A stretch of DNA of 64,000 bases from Dyadobacter sp. NIV53 (GTDB lineage Bacteria > Bacteroidota > Bacteroidia > Cytophagales > Spirosomataceae), in NCBI RefSeq assembly GCF_019711195.1, contig NZ_CP081299.1, positions 6,482,501-6,546,500 on the forward strand, written 5' to 3'. The notes under the pieces are model-generated. The model saw only the letters and a list, made by a program, of their open reading frames with translations. It searched no databases and was not told the origin of the DNA. Positions 52,874 through 61,838 of this stretch are shown piece after piece (the first letter of the stretch is position 1; each line of letters starts with the position of its first letter). The translations under genes and the position numbers were made by a program.

Positions 52874-53110
52874 TATAGTCGTTTTTTGAATTTATAGATT
52901 TAGTTTATATTCTCCTTTTTAACTTACACAGTGTCCCGGTGGCCAGATAACCTGTATGGCGTTTGTGTTGCAAAGTTGGCCGTTCTTTTATCCTGTACTT
53001 GTATACAGATTACGGTATTACCTACCAAAATTACTGATCAGGAATGACGCATGCTGTGAATGACAGGCTAAGCTGTAAATTTGTTCACAAGTCATCCAAA
53101 ACACTGATCT

Positions 53111-54016
53111 ATGGAAAATGTCCTAAGATTTAAAAGTATCCGGGAATATAATGCTTTCAACAAACACGAAACCCTGCATCCGCTGGTCAGCATTGTAGAT
53201 CTTTCGAAAGCAGATCCCCGGGAGTCGCGGCGAATGGGTTACGACTTTTATGTCGTTTTTCTCAAACAAATCAAATGCGGGGATTTGCGTTATGGTCTTA
53301 ATGTATATGATTATGAAGAAGGTACACTGGTTTTTCTGGCACCCGGCCAGATCATAGGCGAAAACGTCAGGGATAATTTTTACCAGCCTCAGGGATATGC
53401 ATTGGTATTTCATCCGGATCTTTTGCAGGGCACTGCACTTGGCCGGCATATGAGCGATTATACTTTTTTCTCCTATGAAGTCACCGAAGCGCTGCACTTA
53501 TCCGAGCAGGAGCGGCAAATGGTTACAGATTGTTTTTCGAAAATCGAATATGAAATAACGCAGCGGATTGATAAACACAGCAAAAAGCTTATAACGGCTA
53601 ATATAGAGCTGTTCCTCAATTATTGCGTACGCTTTTATGACCGTCAGTTTATCACCCGCGACGTGGCTAATAAGGGTGTATTGGAAAAGTTCGACGGGAT
53701 ACTCAATGCATACTTTCAGTCGGATAAACCTCAGCAGATCGGCCTTCCTACGGTAGGATATTGTGCAGACCAACTCAATTTGTCGTCCAATTATTTTGGT
53801 GACCTGATCAAGAAAGAAACCGGCAAGTCGGCTCAGGAATACATCCAGATGAAGATCATCAACATGGCTAAGGAAAGAGTATTTGATCCGGATAAGTCAG
53901 TCAGCGAAATTGCTTACGAACTGGGGTTCAGATATCCGCAGCATTTTAGCCGGTTATTCAAGCAGCGGGTCGGTCTTACACCGAATGAGTATCGGATTCA
54001 TTCGGATTTGAACTAA
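53111..54016 (+). CDS. AraC-family transcriptional regulator, divergent
   Basis: 301 residues with an N-terminal arm ('GDLRYGLNVYDYEEGTLVFL') and C-terminal AraC HTH ('SEIAYELGFRYPQHFSRLF', 'KQRVGLTPNEYR'). It is divergent from the NTF2-flavodoxin-CMD operon, which it probably regulates, and is followed by a decayed cupin gene. The operon is thus bracketed by two AraC regulators. Confidence 0.9.
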   Translation: MENVLRFKSIREYNAFNKHETLHPLVSIVDLSKADPRESRRMGYDFYVVFLKQIKCGDLRYGLNVYDYEEGTLVFLAPGQIIGENVRDNFYQPQGYALVFHPDLLQGTALGRHMSDYTFFSYEVTEALHLSEQERQMVTDCFSKIEYEITQRIDKHSKKLITANIELFLNYCVRFYDRQFITRDVANKGVLEKFDGILNAYFQSDKPQQIGLPTVGYCADQLNLSSNYFGDLIKKETGKSAQEYIQMKIINMAKERVFDPDKSVSEIAYELGFRYPQHFSRLFKQRVGLTPNEYRIHSDLN

Positions 54017-54032
54017 TTAACATAAGATTGTC

Positions 54033-54209
54033 ATCAATGATGAAAAATCAGATCCCTCATCCGGTGTTAGTACTATCTTTCCAAAGGGGCAAAAGGTTCC
54101 GGCTGGTAATTTTACCGGAAATGCCTGGGTTTATCAATTGATTGAGCCGGATAGCTATCACACCCAATACCGTAAAAGGAAGGGTAACCTGGTTACAGGA
54201 AGTAACTGA
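54033..54209 (+). pseudogene. Remnant of a cupin-domain gene
   Basis: A frame without a start codon gives 'STIFPKGQKVPAGNFTGNAW' then 'VYQLIEPDSYHTQY', the N-terminal strand region of small cupins ((R)-mandelonitrile-lyase-like) that often accompany CMD proteins. The metal-binding histidine core that should follow is missing; the frame runs into TGA. A truncated remnant of a gene once part of the neighbouring redox operon. Confidence 0.65.
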
Positions 54210-54579
54210 TCATGAATATCACAGTTTGAAAAAGTAATTATTCATTTTTGCAATCCAGCTATTTTACATTCAGGTGAACAGCTGATTTTTAAAGTGTCGC
54301 TTAGCAGCTACCTGTTTGTAGCCACGGAGTTAACCACCTTCCACGGCTTGCTATCAGTACGCGACAACTGTTATCAGGCAGGTCCTGTTCAATCATTTCT
54401 TTTCCATAGATTAATTGGTTCCAATTACTTACAGTAATTAGTTTTCTAAAATAACTTTATTCATGAAATGATATCTGTGCAGGTAAACACTATTTTGCAC
54501 TGATCCATTTTAAGCGAGAATTTTTTTTACTAACAAGTAAAGGCTTCGGCCAATTATTGGTATTTAAAACGCCCCAAAA
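54210..54579. other. Intergenic stretch without recognised genes
   Basis: About 370 nt. One small palindrome, AATTACT-TAC-AGTAATT (about 54428-54444), is visible. No ORF, RNA gene or mobile element was recognised; decay products of the cupin gene may be present. Confidence 0.4.
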
Positions 54580-54627
54580 TTTGTTATTCTGTACTCAATA
54601 AATTTACTTTGTCTATATATTATAGAC
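54580..54627 (+). promoter_or_regulatory. Promoter plus palindromic operator, site 3 (DUF4350-sulfatase operon)
   Basis: TTTG (54580-54583), 20 nt, TTACTTTG (54604-54611), and the perfect palindrome GTCTATATATTATAGAC (54611-54627). The leader ORF starts 52 nt after it. This copy has the most symmetrical operator of the four. Confidence 0.75.
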
Positions 54628-54678
54628 TTATAGTTTGAGCCACCCTTTCTATGAGTAAATCTGAAAGATCATTTTGAC

Positions 54679-54777
54679 ATGAAAATTTTCAATTTACCTC
54701 AATTGAGTTTCTTCTGCTTTAGAAATATCCGGGCACTACTGCTATCAAATTCCCCCGGTGATTGTTGTCCAGGGTAA
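54679..54777 (+). CDS. Candidate Cys leader peptide upstream of the DUF4350 gene
   Basis: 32 codons from ATG to TAA, ending SNSPGDCCPG, with two adjacent Cys codons (54763-54768) three and four codons before the stop and another Cys mid-way. The stop is 90 nt upstream of the DUF4350 start and 14 nt before a stem-loop (54792-54826). Same placement after the promoter as the other leader ORFs. Confidence 0.5.
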   Translation: MKIFNLPQLSFFCFRNIRALLLSNSPGDCCPG

Positions 54778-54791
54778 ATTTCCAATAAGCT

Positions 54792-54826
54792 TTACCGGTT
54801 GTGTTTCCCAAAACGTCAAACGGTAA
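54792..54826 (+). promoter_or_regulatory. Stem-loop between leader peptide 3 and the DUF4350 gene
   Basis: TTACCGGTTG and CAAACGGTAA pair with one internal G-A mismatch around a 15-nt loop. No T tract follows, so it would be a pausing or anti-terminator element, not a complete intrinsic terminator. Confidence 0.45.
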
Positions 54827-54867
54827 CTTGAAACGTATTTCTGATTAAATCCTGGCTATATCAACTA

Positions 54868-55794
54868 ATGAAATTAAGTCCTGTTTTTTTGCTGGTTTTT
54901 CTGGCCATTTGTGGAACTGTATCGGCTCAGCAGGTGCCTGATTTTCAATTTGATCCAAAAATTTCAAATCCTCTTTATACCAATCAGAACGGCCCGGTTG
55001 TCGTCGTGGATGAAGCGCATCACAATTTTCATATTATTAAAAGCCGTTACAATGCGTTTGCAAAAGTATTGACGCTGGATGGCTATCGTGTAAAGCCCGG
55101 AACGCGACTTTTTAGCGCTGAAAGTCTGAGTGGTGTTAAAATACTGGTGATCGCCAATGCGCTTAACGCTGCCAATGAAAATGAATGGAGCAAACCGACA
55201 CCCTCCGCCTTCACACCGGACGAGATCGAAGCTGTTAATAAATGGGTGAAGGAAGGTGGTTCACTGTTTCTGATAGCGGACCATATGCCATTTCCCGGAG
55301 CGAATGAGGCGCTGGCTGCCACTTTTGGTTTTAAACTTTACAATGGTTTCGCAACTGATACCACGGCTGCGCCTTTTCCCGGAAGTAAAAAAGGACCGGA
55401 TATTTTCAAAAAAAGCGATGCTTCCCTGGCTTCTCATGTCATTACTAATGGTAAGTCGAAAGCGGAAAGTATCGACCACTTAGCCACGTTCACCGGTCAG
55501 GGTTTTGAGATACCCGGGAAGGCTGTTTCGTTAATCACCTTTAATGATAAGTATAAAATATTTCTTCCGGATACTGCCTGGAAATTCAATGAAGCCACAC
55601 CCAGGTTACCCATTAAAGGATTTTCTCAGGGCGCCGTACTCAATTACTATAAAGGCAAAGTCGCAGTTTTCGGTGAAGCAGCAATGTTTTCTTCCCAGGT
55701 AACTGGCAAAGACAGAGTACCAATGGGTTTGAGTCACCCGGAAGCAGGCCAGAATGTTCAGTTTTTACTAAATCTAATTCACTGGCTCGACTGA
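54868..55794 (+). CDS. Secreted DUF4350 protein (class-I GATase-like fold)
   Basis: 308 residues; signal peptide to about VSAQ (21). The body 'VVVVDEAHHNFHIIKSRYNA', 'VKILVIANALNAANE', 'EIEAVNKWVKEGGSLFLIAD' and 'VAVFGEAAMFSSQ' matches the DUF4350/ThuA-like flavodoxin-type fold seen in sugar-related Bacteroidota proteins. No catalytic triad is certain. First gene of a three-gene unit with the PA/M28-like protein (45-nt gap) and a sulfatase (70-nt gap), under promoter site 3. Confidence 0.82.
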   Translation: MKLSPVFLLVFLAICGTVSAQQVPDFQFDPKISNPLYTNQNGPVVVVDEAHHNFHIIKSRYNAFAKVLTLDGYRVKPGTRLFSAESLSGVKILVIANALNAANENEWSKPTPSAFTPDEIEAVNKWVKEGGSLFLIADHMPFPGANEALAATFGFKLYNGFATDTTAAPFPGSKKGPDIFKKSDASLASHVITNGKSKAESIDHLATFTGQGFEIPGKAVSLITFNDKYKIFLPDTAWKFNEATPRLPIKGFSQGAVLNYYKGKVAVFGEAAMFSSQVTGKDRVPMGLSHPEAGQNVQFLLNLIHWLD

Positions 55795-55839
55795 AAATTT
55801 TGAAGTTACAGATCCGGCCACCTTAAAAAATCGACTTCC

Positions 55840-57123
55840 ATGAAACACTCTTCCGTTGAAAATTTTGTAATTTTTGTTGCGCTTTTGTTTCTTTATATCC
55901 AGACTTCGGCGCAAGGTTATCTTAAAGCGGAGACTTTCAAAGGCGCAGATCTGTACGCAGATGTGGTCCAATATGTCAAATTCGGAATCCACCGCACCGG
56001 CACGGAAGGCGATAACAAAACTTCGGAATGGATCAAAGGCATTCTGGACAAAAATGGTTTTAGCACGGAATACGTGCCATTTCCGGTCGAGCAGTTTTTT
56101 CCTGAAAAGACATCATTGGAAATCGGAGGTAAATCGCTGGAAATCTTTCCGGTATGGCCGGTTAAAGAGGCGAATTTCAGTATCAATGCACCTCTGGCTG
56201 AAGCAAACAAAGATTTGACTGGTATCTCCGGGAAAATTGTCTGGATCAATCAGCAGTCGAAAGAAAGATCTTTCAGCTTTATGGATGAGGACAATGCGGC
56301 CTTTATCAAAAAAATCATCGATGGGGGAGCGAAAGCAATTGTTCTGGTCACGGATAATGCGGCCGGGGAAATTGCCGCGATCAATACGCTTCCCGGCGTT
56401 TCATATCCGATACATGTGGTACAAGTCGCCCCAAAAGATGTCAGGAATCTGACGGAATCCAACGCAGTTTTGACTGTTAAAGGAACATTGAAAAATGTAA
56501 CGGCCCGGAACATTCAGGGAACGATCGGAAGCGGTACGAAAACGGTAATTATATCAACGCCAATCAGCGGATGGTTCACTTGTGGTGGCGAACGTGGCCC
56601 CGGTGTTGCGACTTTCAACGCGTTGGCAAAGTGGGTGGCCGAAAAGAAACTTCCTTATAAATTTATATTCACGGGCAATTCCGGACATGAACTTGCGCTG
56701 CATCAGGGAACGCATATTTTCCTGCACGAAAAAGCACCGAAACCTGCTGATGTCCGCCTTTGGGTACATTTGGGTGCCAGTTTCGCCACTTTTGCTTATA
56801 CCAAATCAGATCATGGACTAACAAGAGAAACGAAAGCAGACACCAATCGGATCGTTTATTTCGCAGGTGATGTAGAAAATTCAGTAAGCCAGGCTTTCGG
56901 TAAAATTGATATAAAAAAAGCGAAGGACAAGGCTTATGGAGAATTGGTAGTCGCTCAAAAACAAGGTTATTCCCCGTTCATCGGCTTTGTAGGCACGGCT
57001 TCATTTCTATTGTTTCATACCAAGTTGGACGACGCTTCCGCAACTTCCCCGGAATTACTGGAAGAAATGGCCAATGCCATCAAACAAGTTATAGAATTTG
57101 AATTGGCCAAAGACAAAATCTGA
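55840..57123 (+). CDS. Secreted PA-domain, M28-peptidase-like protein lacking the usual metal ligands
   Basis: 427 residues; signal peptide to about TSAQ. N-terminal 'GIHRTGTEGDNKTSEWIKGI' is typical of M28 aminopeptidases, followed by a PA-like insert (about 110-220) and the M28-like core 'TVIISTPISGWFTCGGERGP', 'YKFIFTGNSGHELALHQGTH', 'WVHLGASFATFAY'. At the positions of the canonical HxD, D, EE, D ligands it reads TPI, GERG, GH and H, so a classical two-zinc peptidase is unlikely. A different chemistry or a binding role is possible. Middle gene of the DUF4350-sulfatase unit. Confidence 0.7.
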   Translation: MKHSSVENFVIFVALLFLYIQTSAQGYLKAETFKGADLYADVVQYVKFGIHRTGTEGDNKTSEWIKGILDKNGFSTEYVPFPVEQFFPEKTSLEIGGKSLEIFPVWPVKEANFSINAPLAEANKDLTGISGKIVWINQQSKERSFSFMDEDNAAFIKKIIDGGAKAIVLVTDNAAGEIAAINTLPGVSYPIHVVQVAPKDVRNLTESNAVLTVKGTLKNVTARNIQGTIGSGTKTVIISTPISGWFTCGGERGPGVATFNALAKWVAEKKLPYKFIFTGNSGHELALHQGTHIFLHEKAPKPADVRLWVHLGASFATFAYTKSDHGLTRETKADTNRIVYFAGDVENSVSQAFGKIDIKKAKDKAYGELVVAQKQGYSPFIGFVGTASFLLFHTKLDDASATSPELLEEMANAIKQVIEFELAKDKI

Positions 57124-57193
57124 TCCTGTTAGTAAGCATCATCAAATATTCTGAATTAAAAGTGTCCACTTACTTAAATGTTAATTAACCCAA

Positions 57194-58972
57194 ATGGTTG
57201 TGCTTAAATGGAAATATGATTCTCTGCTTGTGAATTTGATTTTTATCTTTTTATTATCAGTTCCTGCTTATTCCCAGACCAAACCCAATATCGTTTTTAT
57301 CCTGACGGACGATCAGGGGTGGGGGGATTTGAGTATCAATGGAAATACTAATATTCAAACACCTCGTATTGATAAACTTGCCAGGGAAGGCGCACGTTTT
57401 TCACGTTTCTATGTCGCTCCGCTTTGTGCTCCCACACGGGCCGGATTGTTAACGGGACGTTATCATTATCGTGCAGGCGTTTACGGTGTTTCTAATTCGA
57501 AAGAATTTCTCAACACCGATGAGGTTACATTCACTGATTTATTTAAAAAGGCTGGATATGCCACGGGTTGTTTTGGTAAGTGGCACAACGGAAGCCAGTA
57601 TCCTTATCATCCGAACGGACGCGGTTTCGATGAATTTTATGGTTTTACCAGCGGCCATTATGCCAATTATTTTAATACCATGCTTGATCATAACGGAGAG
57701 GCGGTCAGAAGTAAAGGATTTATTACTGATGATCTGACGGATAAAGCGATCGGTTTTATTGAGAAAAATAAGGAAAAACCGTTCGTATGTTACATTCCTT
57801 ATAATGCACCTCATTCGCCTTTTCAGGTTCCCGACAAATATTATGACCGCGTAAATGTAAGAGGGATTAAGCTCCACAACCAAAATCCGGAACTGGAAAA
57901 TGACGAGGCGACAATTTCAGCTTTGGCAATGTGTGAAAATATTGATTTTAATGTTGGCCGGATTCTTGATAAACTTGATGAATTAAAGCTTTCTGAAAAT
58001 ACGATTGTCATTTACATGACTGACAACGGGCCAAATACATGGCGCTGGAATGGTGGTATGAAAGGCAGAAAAGCAATGGCGGATGAAGGTGGCGTGCGGG
58101 TTCCGTTCTTTATTAAATGGCCGGGACATATTAACGCCAACAAAGTAATCAGTGACAATGCCGCCTATATTGATTTGCTTCCAACGCTGACTGATCTGGC
58201 TGGGGTTTCACGAAAAGGAACCAAGCCGTTGGACGGGCTAAGTCTTGGACCGCTGTTAACAGGAAAAGCGGATAACATACAGGAAAGATTTTTATTTTCC
58301 TCCATTAATAAAAATAACAGTGTTAGAAAATGGCCTTATGTTGCTTCAAGTGGATTTTTATTTGATTTGTCGAAGGATTCAATCCAAAGTGTCAATTTAG
58401 CTGATCAGTTACCGGAAGTTTACACGGCATACATTTGCGAACTGGGAAAATGGTATAAAGATGTAAGAAAAGATCTTGATACAGTTCGGGCATTGCCTGT
58501 TGGTTATACCCAGTTTCCCAGGGCATTACTTCCGGCACAGGACGCACATTTGCACCGTTCCAAAGAAGGAAAGTTATCTTACAGCGCATCAGCTCCTAAT
58601 TCTTCATGGATCACCAACTGGAACGACAAGGATTCTTACGCCACCTGGGATATAAATGTGCATACATCCGGAAAATATAAGGTCTCCATTTTATATACAA
58701 GCCCGGCGGAGACGGTTGGGAGTGAGTTTTCCATTGGTTTTCATATTAAAACCATTTTCGGTAGTATAAAAGAAGCATATGATCCGCCCCTCATTCCAAG
58801 TCCGGACAGGGTGAAAAGAGAAGGGGAATCTTATGAAAAGGAATTTCGTAAAGAAGTGGTCGGTACCTGGGATTTAACCAAAGGCATTGGTCCGATCCGC
58901 CTCTCTGTGAATAAAATAAATGGCGGTAAATTCGCTGATATAAAGGCGATTGAATTGGAGTTGTTAAAGTAA
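57194..58972 (+). CDS. S1-family sulfatase with C-terminal beta domain
   Basis: 592 residues; signal peptide to about AYSQ (28). Motifs: LTDDQGWGDLSING (37-50), CAPTRAGLLTG with Cys78, 'CFGKWHNGSQYPYHPNGRG', 'YNAPHSPFQVPDKYYDRV' and 'YMTDNGPNTWRWNGG'. A C-terminal domain of about 130 residues ('ATWDINVHTSGKYKVSILY') has the look of a carbohydrate-binding sandwich and parallels the tail of the sulfatase at 41871. Last gene of the operon with promoter site 3; its stop is only 8 nt from that of the convergent metQ gene. Confidence 0.93.
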   Translation: MVVLKWKYDSLLVNLIFIFLLSVPAYSQTKPNIVFILTDDQGWGDLSINGNTNIQTPRIDKLAREGARFSRFYVAPLCAPTRAGLLTGRYHYRAGVYGVSNSKEFLNTDEVTFTDLFKKAGYATGCFGKWHNGSQYPYHPNGRGFDEFYGFTSGHYANYFNTMLDHNGEAVRSKGFITDDLTDKAIGFIEKNKEKPFVCYIPYNAPHSPFQVPDKYYDRVNVRGIKLHNQNPELENDEATISALAMCENIDFNVGRILDKLDELKLSENTIVIYMTDNGPNTWRWNGGMKGRKAMADEGGVRVPFFIKWPGHINANKVISDNAAYIDLLPTLTDLAGVSRKGTKPLDGLSLGPLLTGKADNIQERFLFSSINKNNSVRKWPYVASSGFLFDLSKDSIQSVNLADQLPEVYTAYICELGKWYKDVRKDLDTVRALPVGYTQFPRALLPAQDAHLHRSKEGKLSYSASAPNSSWITNWNDKDSYATWDINVHTSGKYKVSILYTSPAETVGSEFSIGFHIKTIFGSIKEAYDPPLIPSPDRVKREGESYEKEFRKEVVGTWDLTKGIGPIRLSVNKINGGKFADIKAIELELLK

Positions 58973-58980
58973 AATGCACT

Positions 58981-59805
58981 TTACCAACCCTTAATCGCAC
59001 CACCATGAAATATCCTCGCAGCAGCTGCTTCAACTTCTTTCGACTGGTATGCTTTTACATAATTTTTAACCTTTTCTTCATTTTTATTGTCTTCCCGTGC
59101 AACGATCAGATTTACGTATGGTGACTTTTTGTCTTCCACCAGTAGCCCGTCCCTGGTTGCCAGTAAGCCGACTTTTGCAGCGAAATTGTTGTTGATAATA
59201 GCCAGCGTAACGTTCTTGTCGTCAAGTGTTCCGGGAAGTTGCGGTGCTTCAAGTTCCAGGATTTTTAGCTTTTTCGGGTTCTCTATTATGTCGATCACTT
59301 TGGGTAAAAGTCCAACGCCATCTTTGAGTTTGATTAGTCCGTATTTTTGCAAAAGCAATAAGGAGCGACCGCCGTTTGTAGGATCATTAGGAATAACAAC
59401 CGTGTCTTCCGGTTTTAATTCATTAACATTTTTAATCTTTTTTGAGTAGCCTACGATCGGATAAACGAAGGTATTGCCGACGATGGCCAGCTTGTATCCG
59501 CGCTGTTTTACCTGCTCATCCAGATATGGCTTGTGCTGAAATGCGTTAATATCGACGTCACCATGATTCAGCGCTTCATTCGGAATTACGTAATCGTTAA
59601 ACGAAATCAGTTCTACTTCCAGGCCATATTTTTCTTTGGCTACTTTTTGGGCAACCTGCGCCACTTCATATTCAGGCCCAACGGCGATGCCTACTTTAAT
59701 ATGGTTTGGATCACTGTCTTTGTCTGCTTTTCTGTTGCAACCGGAAAGTGCGAACGTTGCGGCGATTGGAATGAGCAGGGCGAAAATGTGTTTTTGGACT
59801 TTCAT
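58981..59805 (-). CDS. metQ: D-methionine-binding lipoprotein MetQ (NlpA family)
   Basis: 274 residues; lipobox LSGC (Cys23). Typical NlpA body: 'IKVGIAVGPEYEVAQVAQKV', 'FNDYVIPNEALNHGDVDINA', 'FQHKPYLDEQVKQRGYKL', 'IPNDPTNGGRSLLLLQKYG'. It captures methionine for the MetNI importer encoded immediately upstream on the same strand (order metN-metI-metQ). About 105 nt separate it from metI. Fits the sulfur-acquisition theme of the region. Confidence 0.95.
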   Translation of the reverse strand: MKVQKHIFALLIPIAATFALSGCNRKADKDSDPNHIKVGIAVGPEYEVAQVAQKVAKEKYGLEVELISFNDYVIPNEALNHGDVDINAFQHKPYLDEQVKQRGYKLAIVGNTFVYPIVGYSKKIKNVNELKPEDTVVIPNDPTNGGRSLLLLQKYGLIKLKDGVGLLPKVIDIIENPKKLKILELEAPQLPGTLDDKNVTLAIINNNFAAKVGLLATRDGLLVEDKKSPYVNLIVAREDNKNEEKVKNYVKAYQSKEVEAAAARIFHGGAIKGW

Positions 59806-59911
59806 GTTTTGTGAGTTTAAACGCGGAGTTAATCGCAGAGTTTTAATTTACTATAAATGACAATTTCTTGACGACCTCCTGACAACACTGGACCACTAAC
59901 TGGCCATAATG

Positions 59912-60565
59912 CTATCTGTGATCCACCCGCTTCGCCAAAGCGTCCCCCGAGAATTGTATGATGAAAACCAGAGCAATCAGCAAAATCAGTACAATGTTCA
60001 TGATCACAGCATCGTAGCCGATGTAGCCGTACTGGTAACCGATCTGGCCAAGTCCTCCTGCGCCAACTGCGCCACCCATCGCAGAATAGCCGACGAGCGT
60101 GATCAGGGTTATGGTTGCACAGTTGATCAGTGATGGCAATGCTTCCGGTAACAGCACTTTGTACACGATCTGTAAGGGCTTCGCGCCCATGGCTCTCGCC
60201 GCTTCGATCAGTCCGCCGGGAACTTCGATGAGGCTGTTTTCCACCAGACGGGCAATAAACGGTGCTGCTCCGATACTCAACGGAACCAGCGCTGCGGCTA
60301 TACCAATAGAAGTACCGACGATGGCTCGTGTAAACGGTATCATCCAGACGATCAGGATAATAAATGGTATTGATCTGAAAATGTTAACAGCCAATGAAAT
60401 AGAGTTGTTGATCAGCCTGTTTTCTAAAACCTGTCCTTTTCTTGTCAGGAAAAGCACAATTCCGGTGGGTAGTCCTAATAGAAAACCGAAAAAGCCGGAG
60501 AGGATGGTCATGAAAACCGTCTCGCCGGTTCCTGCCAGCAACAATGATACGATTGGATCAGACAT
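59912..60565 (-). CDS. metI: Methionine ABC transporter permease MetI
   Basis: 217 residues with five or so helices and the EAA loop 'IEAARAMGAKPLQIVYKVLLP' region, which contacts MetN (motif stated in part: EAARAMGAKPLQ). The N-terminus 'LLAGTGETVFMTILSGFFGF' is characteristic of MetI. Its start overlaps the end of metN by 8 nt, so the two are coupled. Imports methionine with MetN and MetQ. Confidence 0.95.
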   Translation of the reverse strand: MSDPIVSLLLAGTGETVFMTILSGFFGFLLGLPTGIVLFLTRKGQVLENRLINNSISLAVNIFRSIPFIILIVWMIPFTRAIVGTSIGIAAALVPLSIGAAPFIARLVENSLIEVPGGLIEAARAMGAKPLQIVYKVLLPEALPSLINCATITLITLVGYSAMGGAVGAGGLGQIGYQYGYIGYDAVIMNIVLILLIALVFIIQFSGDALAKRVDHR

Positions 60566-61589
60566 ATCCTATAATTTCAACTTTGATTTGATTATTAGTA
60601 AAAAACTGAATGGTTTTCTGGTAGTTTTCCCGGTTTCCTGAAAGCTCGGTCAGGATCACCCCGAAATTTTTATCGCCTGCATGATCCATTTGCGCGCTGA
60701 CGATCTTCGTATCCACATCAAACAATCTGGCCGCTTGTGAAAGGACCGGTTCGTTGGCGGTTTCACCCGTCAGGTGGAGTTTCAACAATGGAGACAGATT
60801 TCCGGGATCGGTGGCTTTCAGGCGTTGTGCGTAAAAATCCGGGATTTCAATATGCAGCGAAGTGCTGATAAATTCTTTTGCCAGTTCAGTTTTTGGATTA
60901 ACAAAAATATCGCTTACCGTGCCCTGTTCAATCAGTTTCCCCTCACTGATCACCGCCACAAAATCACAAATCGATTTCACAACCGCCATCTCATGCGTAA
61001 TTAGCAGAATGGTGATATTCAGCCGTTTGTTAATGTCTTTAAGCAGATTGAGTATTGAACGCGTCGTTCCGGGGTCCAGCGCACTGGTAGCTTCATCGCA
61101 TAAAAGAACTTTCGGATTATTGGCGAGCGTACGTGCAATGGCGACCCGCTGTTTTTGCCCGCCTGAAAGATTGGCTGGATAATCATTCGCTTTGTCTTCC
61201 AAGCCGACCAGTTTCAACAATTCTGATACCCTGATTTTAATCTCATTTTTTGGCACGTTGTCCAGTTCCAGTGCAAAAGCCACATTTTCTGAAACGGTGC
61301 GTGAAGAGAGCAGATTGAAATGCTGGAAGATCATACCGATCTGTCTCCTTTCTTTAACCAGCTCTGATTCAGACAAGATCGTCAGATTCTTCCCATCTAC
61401 AATCACATCACCAGATGTTGGTTTTTCAAGCAAATTTACACATCGGATCAGCGTACTTTTACCAGCTCCTGAGGTTCCGATCACACCAAAAATTTTACCA
61501 GGCTCAATTTTAAGCGACACACCGGATAATGCAATTATCTCTCTGTCTTTCTGCCGGAAAACTTTAGTAACATTTCTTAACTCGATCAT
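60558..61589 (-). CDS. metN: Methionine ABC transporter ATPase MetN
   Basis: 343 residues: Walker A GTSGAGKST (38-46), ABC signature LSGGQKQRVA, Walker B VLLCDEATSALD, H-loop 'LLITHEMAV', then a C-terminal NIL regulatory domain (about 265-343) that binds methionine and inhibits transport. First gene of metN-metI-metQ. The 249-nt upstream region is shared with a divergent SDR gene; no SAM riboswitch-like fold was recognised there. Confidence 0.95.
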   Translation of the reverse strand: MIELRNVTKVFRQKDREIIALSGVSLKIEPGKIFGVIGTSGAGKSTLIRCVNLLEKPTSGDVIVDGKNLTILSESELVKERRQIGMIFQHFNLLSSRTVSENVAFALELDNVPKNEIKIRVSELLKLVGLEDKANDYPANLSGGQKQRVAIARTLANNPKVLLCDEATSALDPGTTRSILNLLKDINKRLNITILLITHEMAVVKSICDFVAVISEGKLIEQGTVSDIFVNPKTELAKEFISTSLHIEIPDFYAQRLKATDPGNLSPLLKLHLTGETANEPVLSQAARLFDVDTKIVSAQMDHAGDKNFGVILTELSGNRENYQKTIQFFTNNQIKVEIIGYV

Positions 61590-61838
61590 TAAGTTTACTG
61601 TCTTTTTAGCTTAAATCAGTTTATTTCTTGCAAATTAGATAAATTTTATACTTTTGAACGATAAATACTTTATTTAGTATATCAATTAAGTATAGATTTG
61701 CATTTAGAGCGAAATAATACTGGGAAAAGTTATATTTTTGTTTGGGTATTTGTATCGTCTCTCAGAGAGTTTTACACTTTTTAAATAGAAGAGAACCCTA
61801 AGCAAAATTGTCAACCCGCTGAAATCAAATATCGAATA
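61590..61838. promoter_or_regulatory. Divergent promoter region of metNIQ and the SDR gene
   Basis: AT-rich, with ATACT-TTATTT-AGTAT at 61665-61680 and TATACTT/AAGTATA arms around it. TAGATTTG at 61693-61700 fits the -7 consensus for the plus-strand SDR gene, though no TTTG stands at the right distance. The GTCTAT/ATAGAC operator of the sulfur promoters is not present here. Confidence 0.35.

Noticed and set aside
61590..61838. SAM riboswitch or sulfur operator before metNIQ
   Set aside because: No riboswitch-like core and no GTCTAT/ATAGAC palindrome could be found on either strand.
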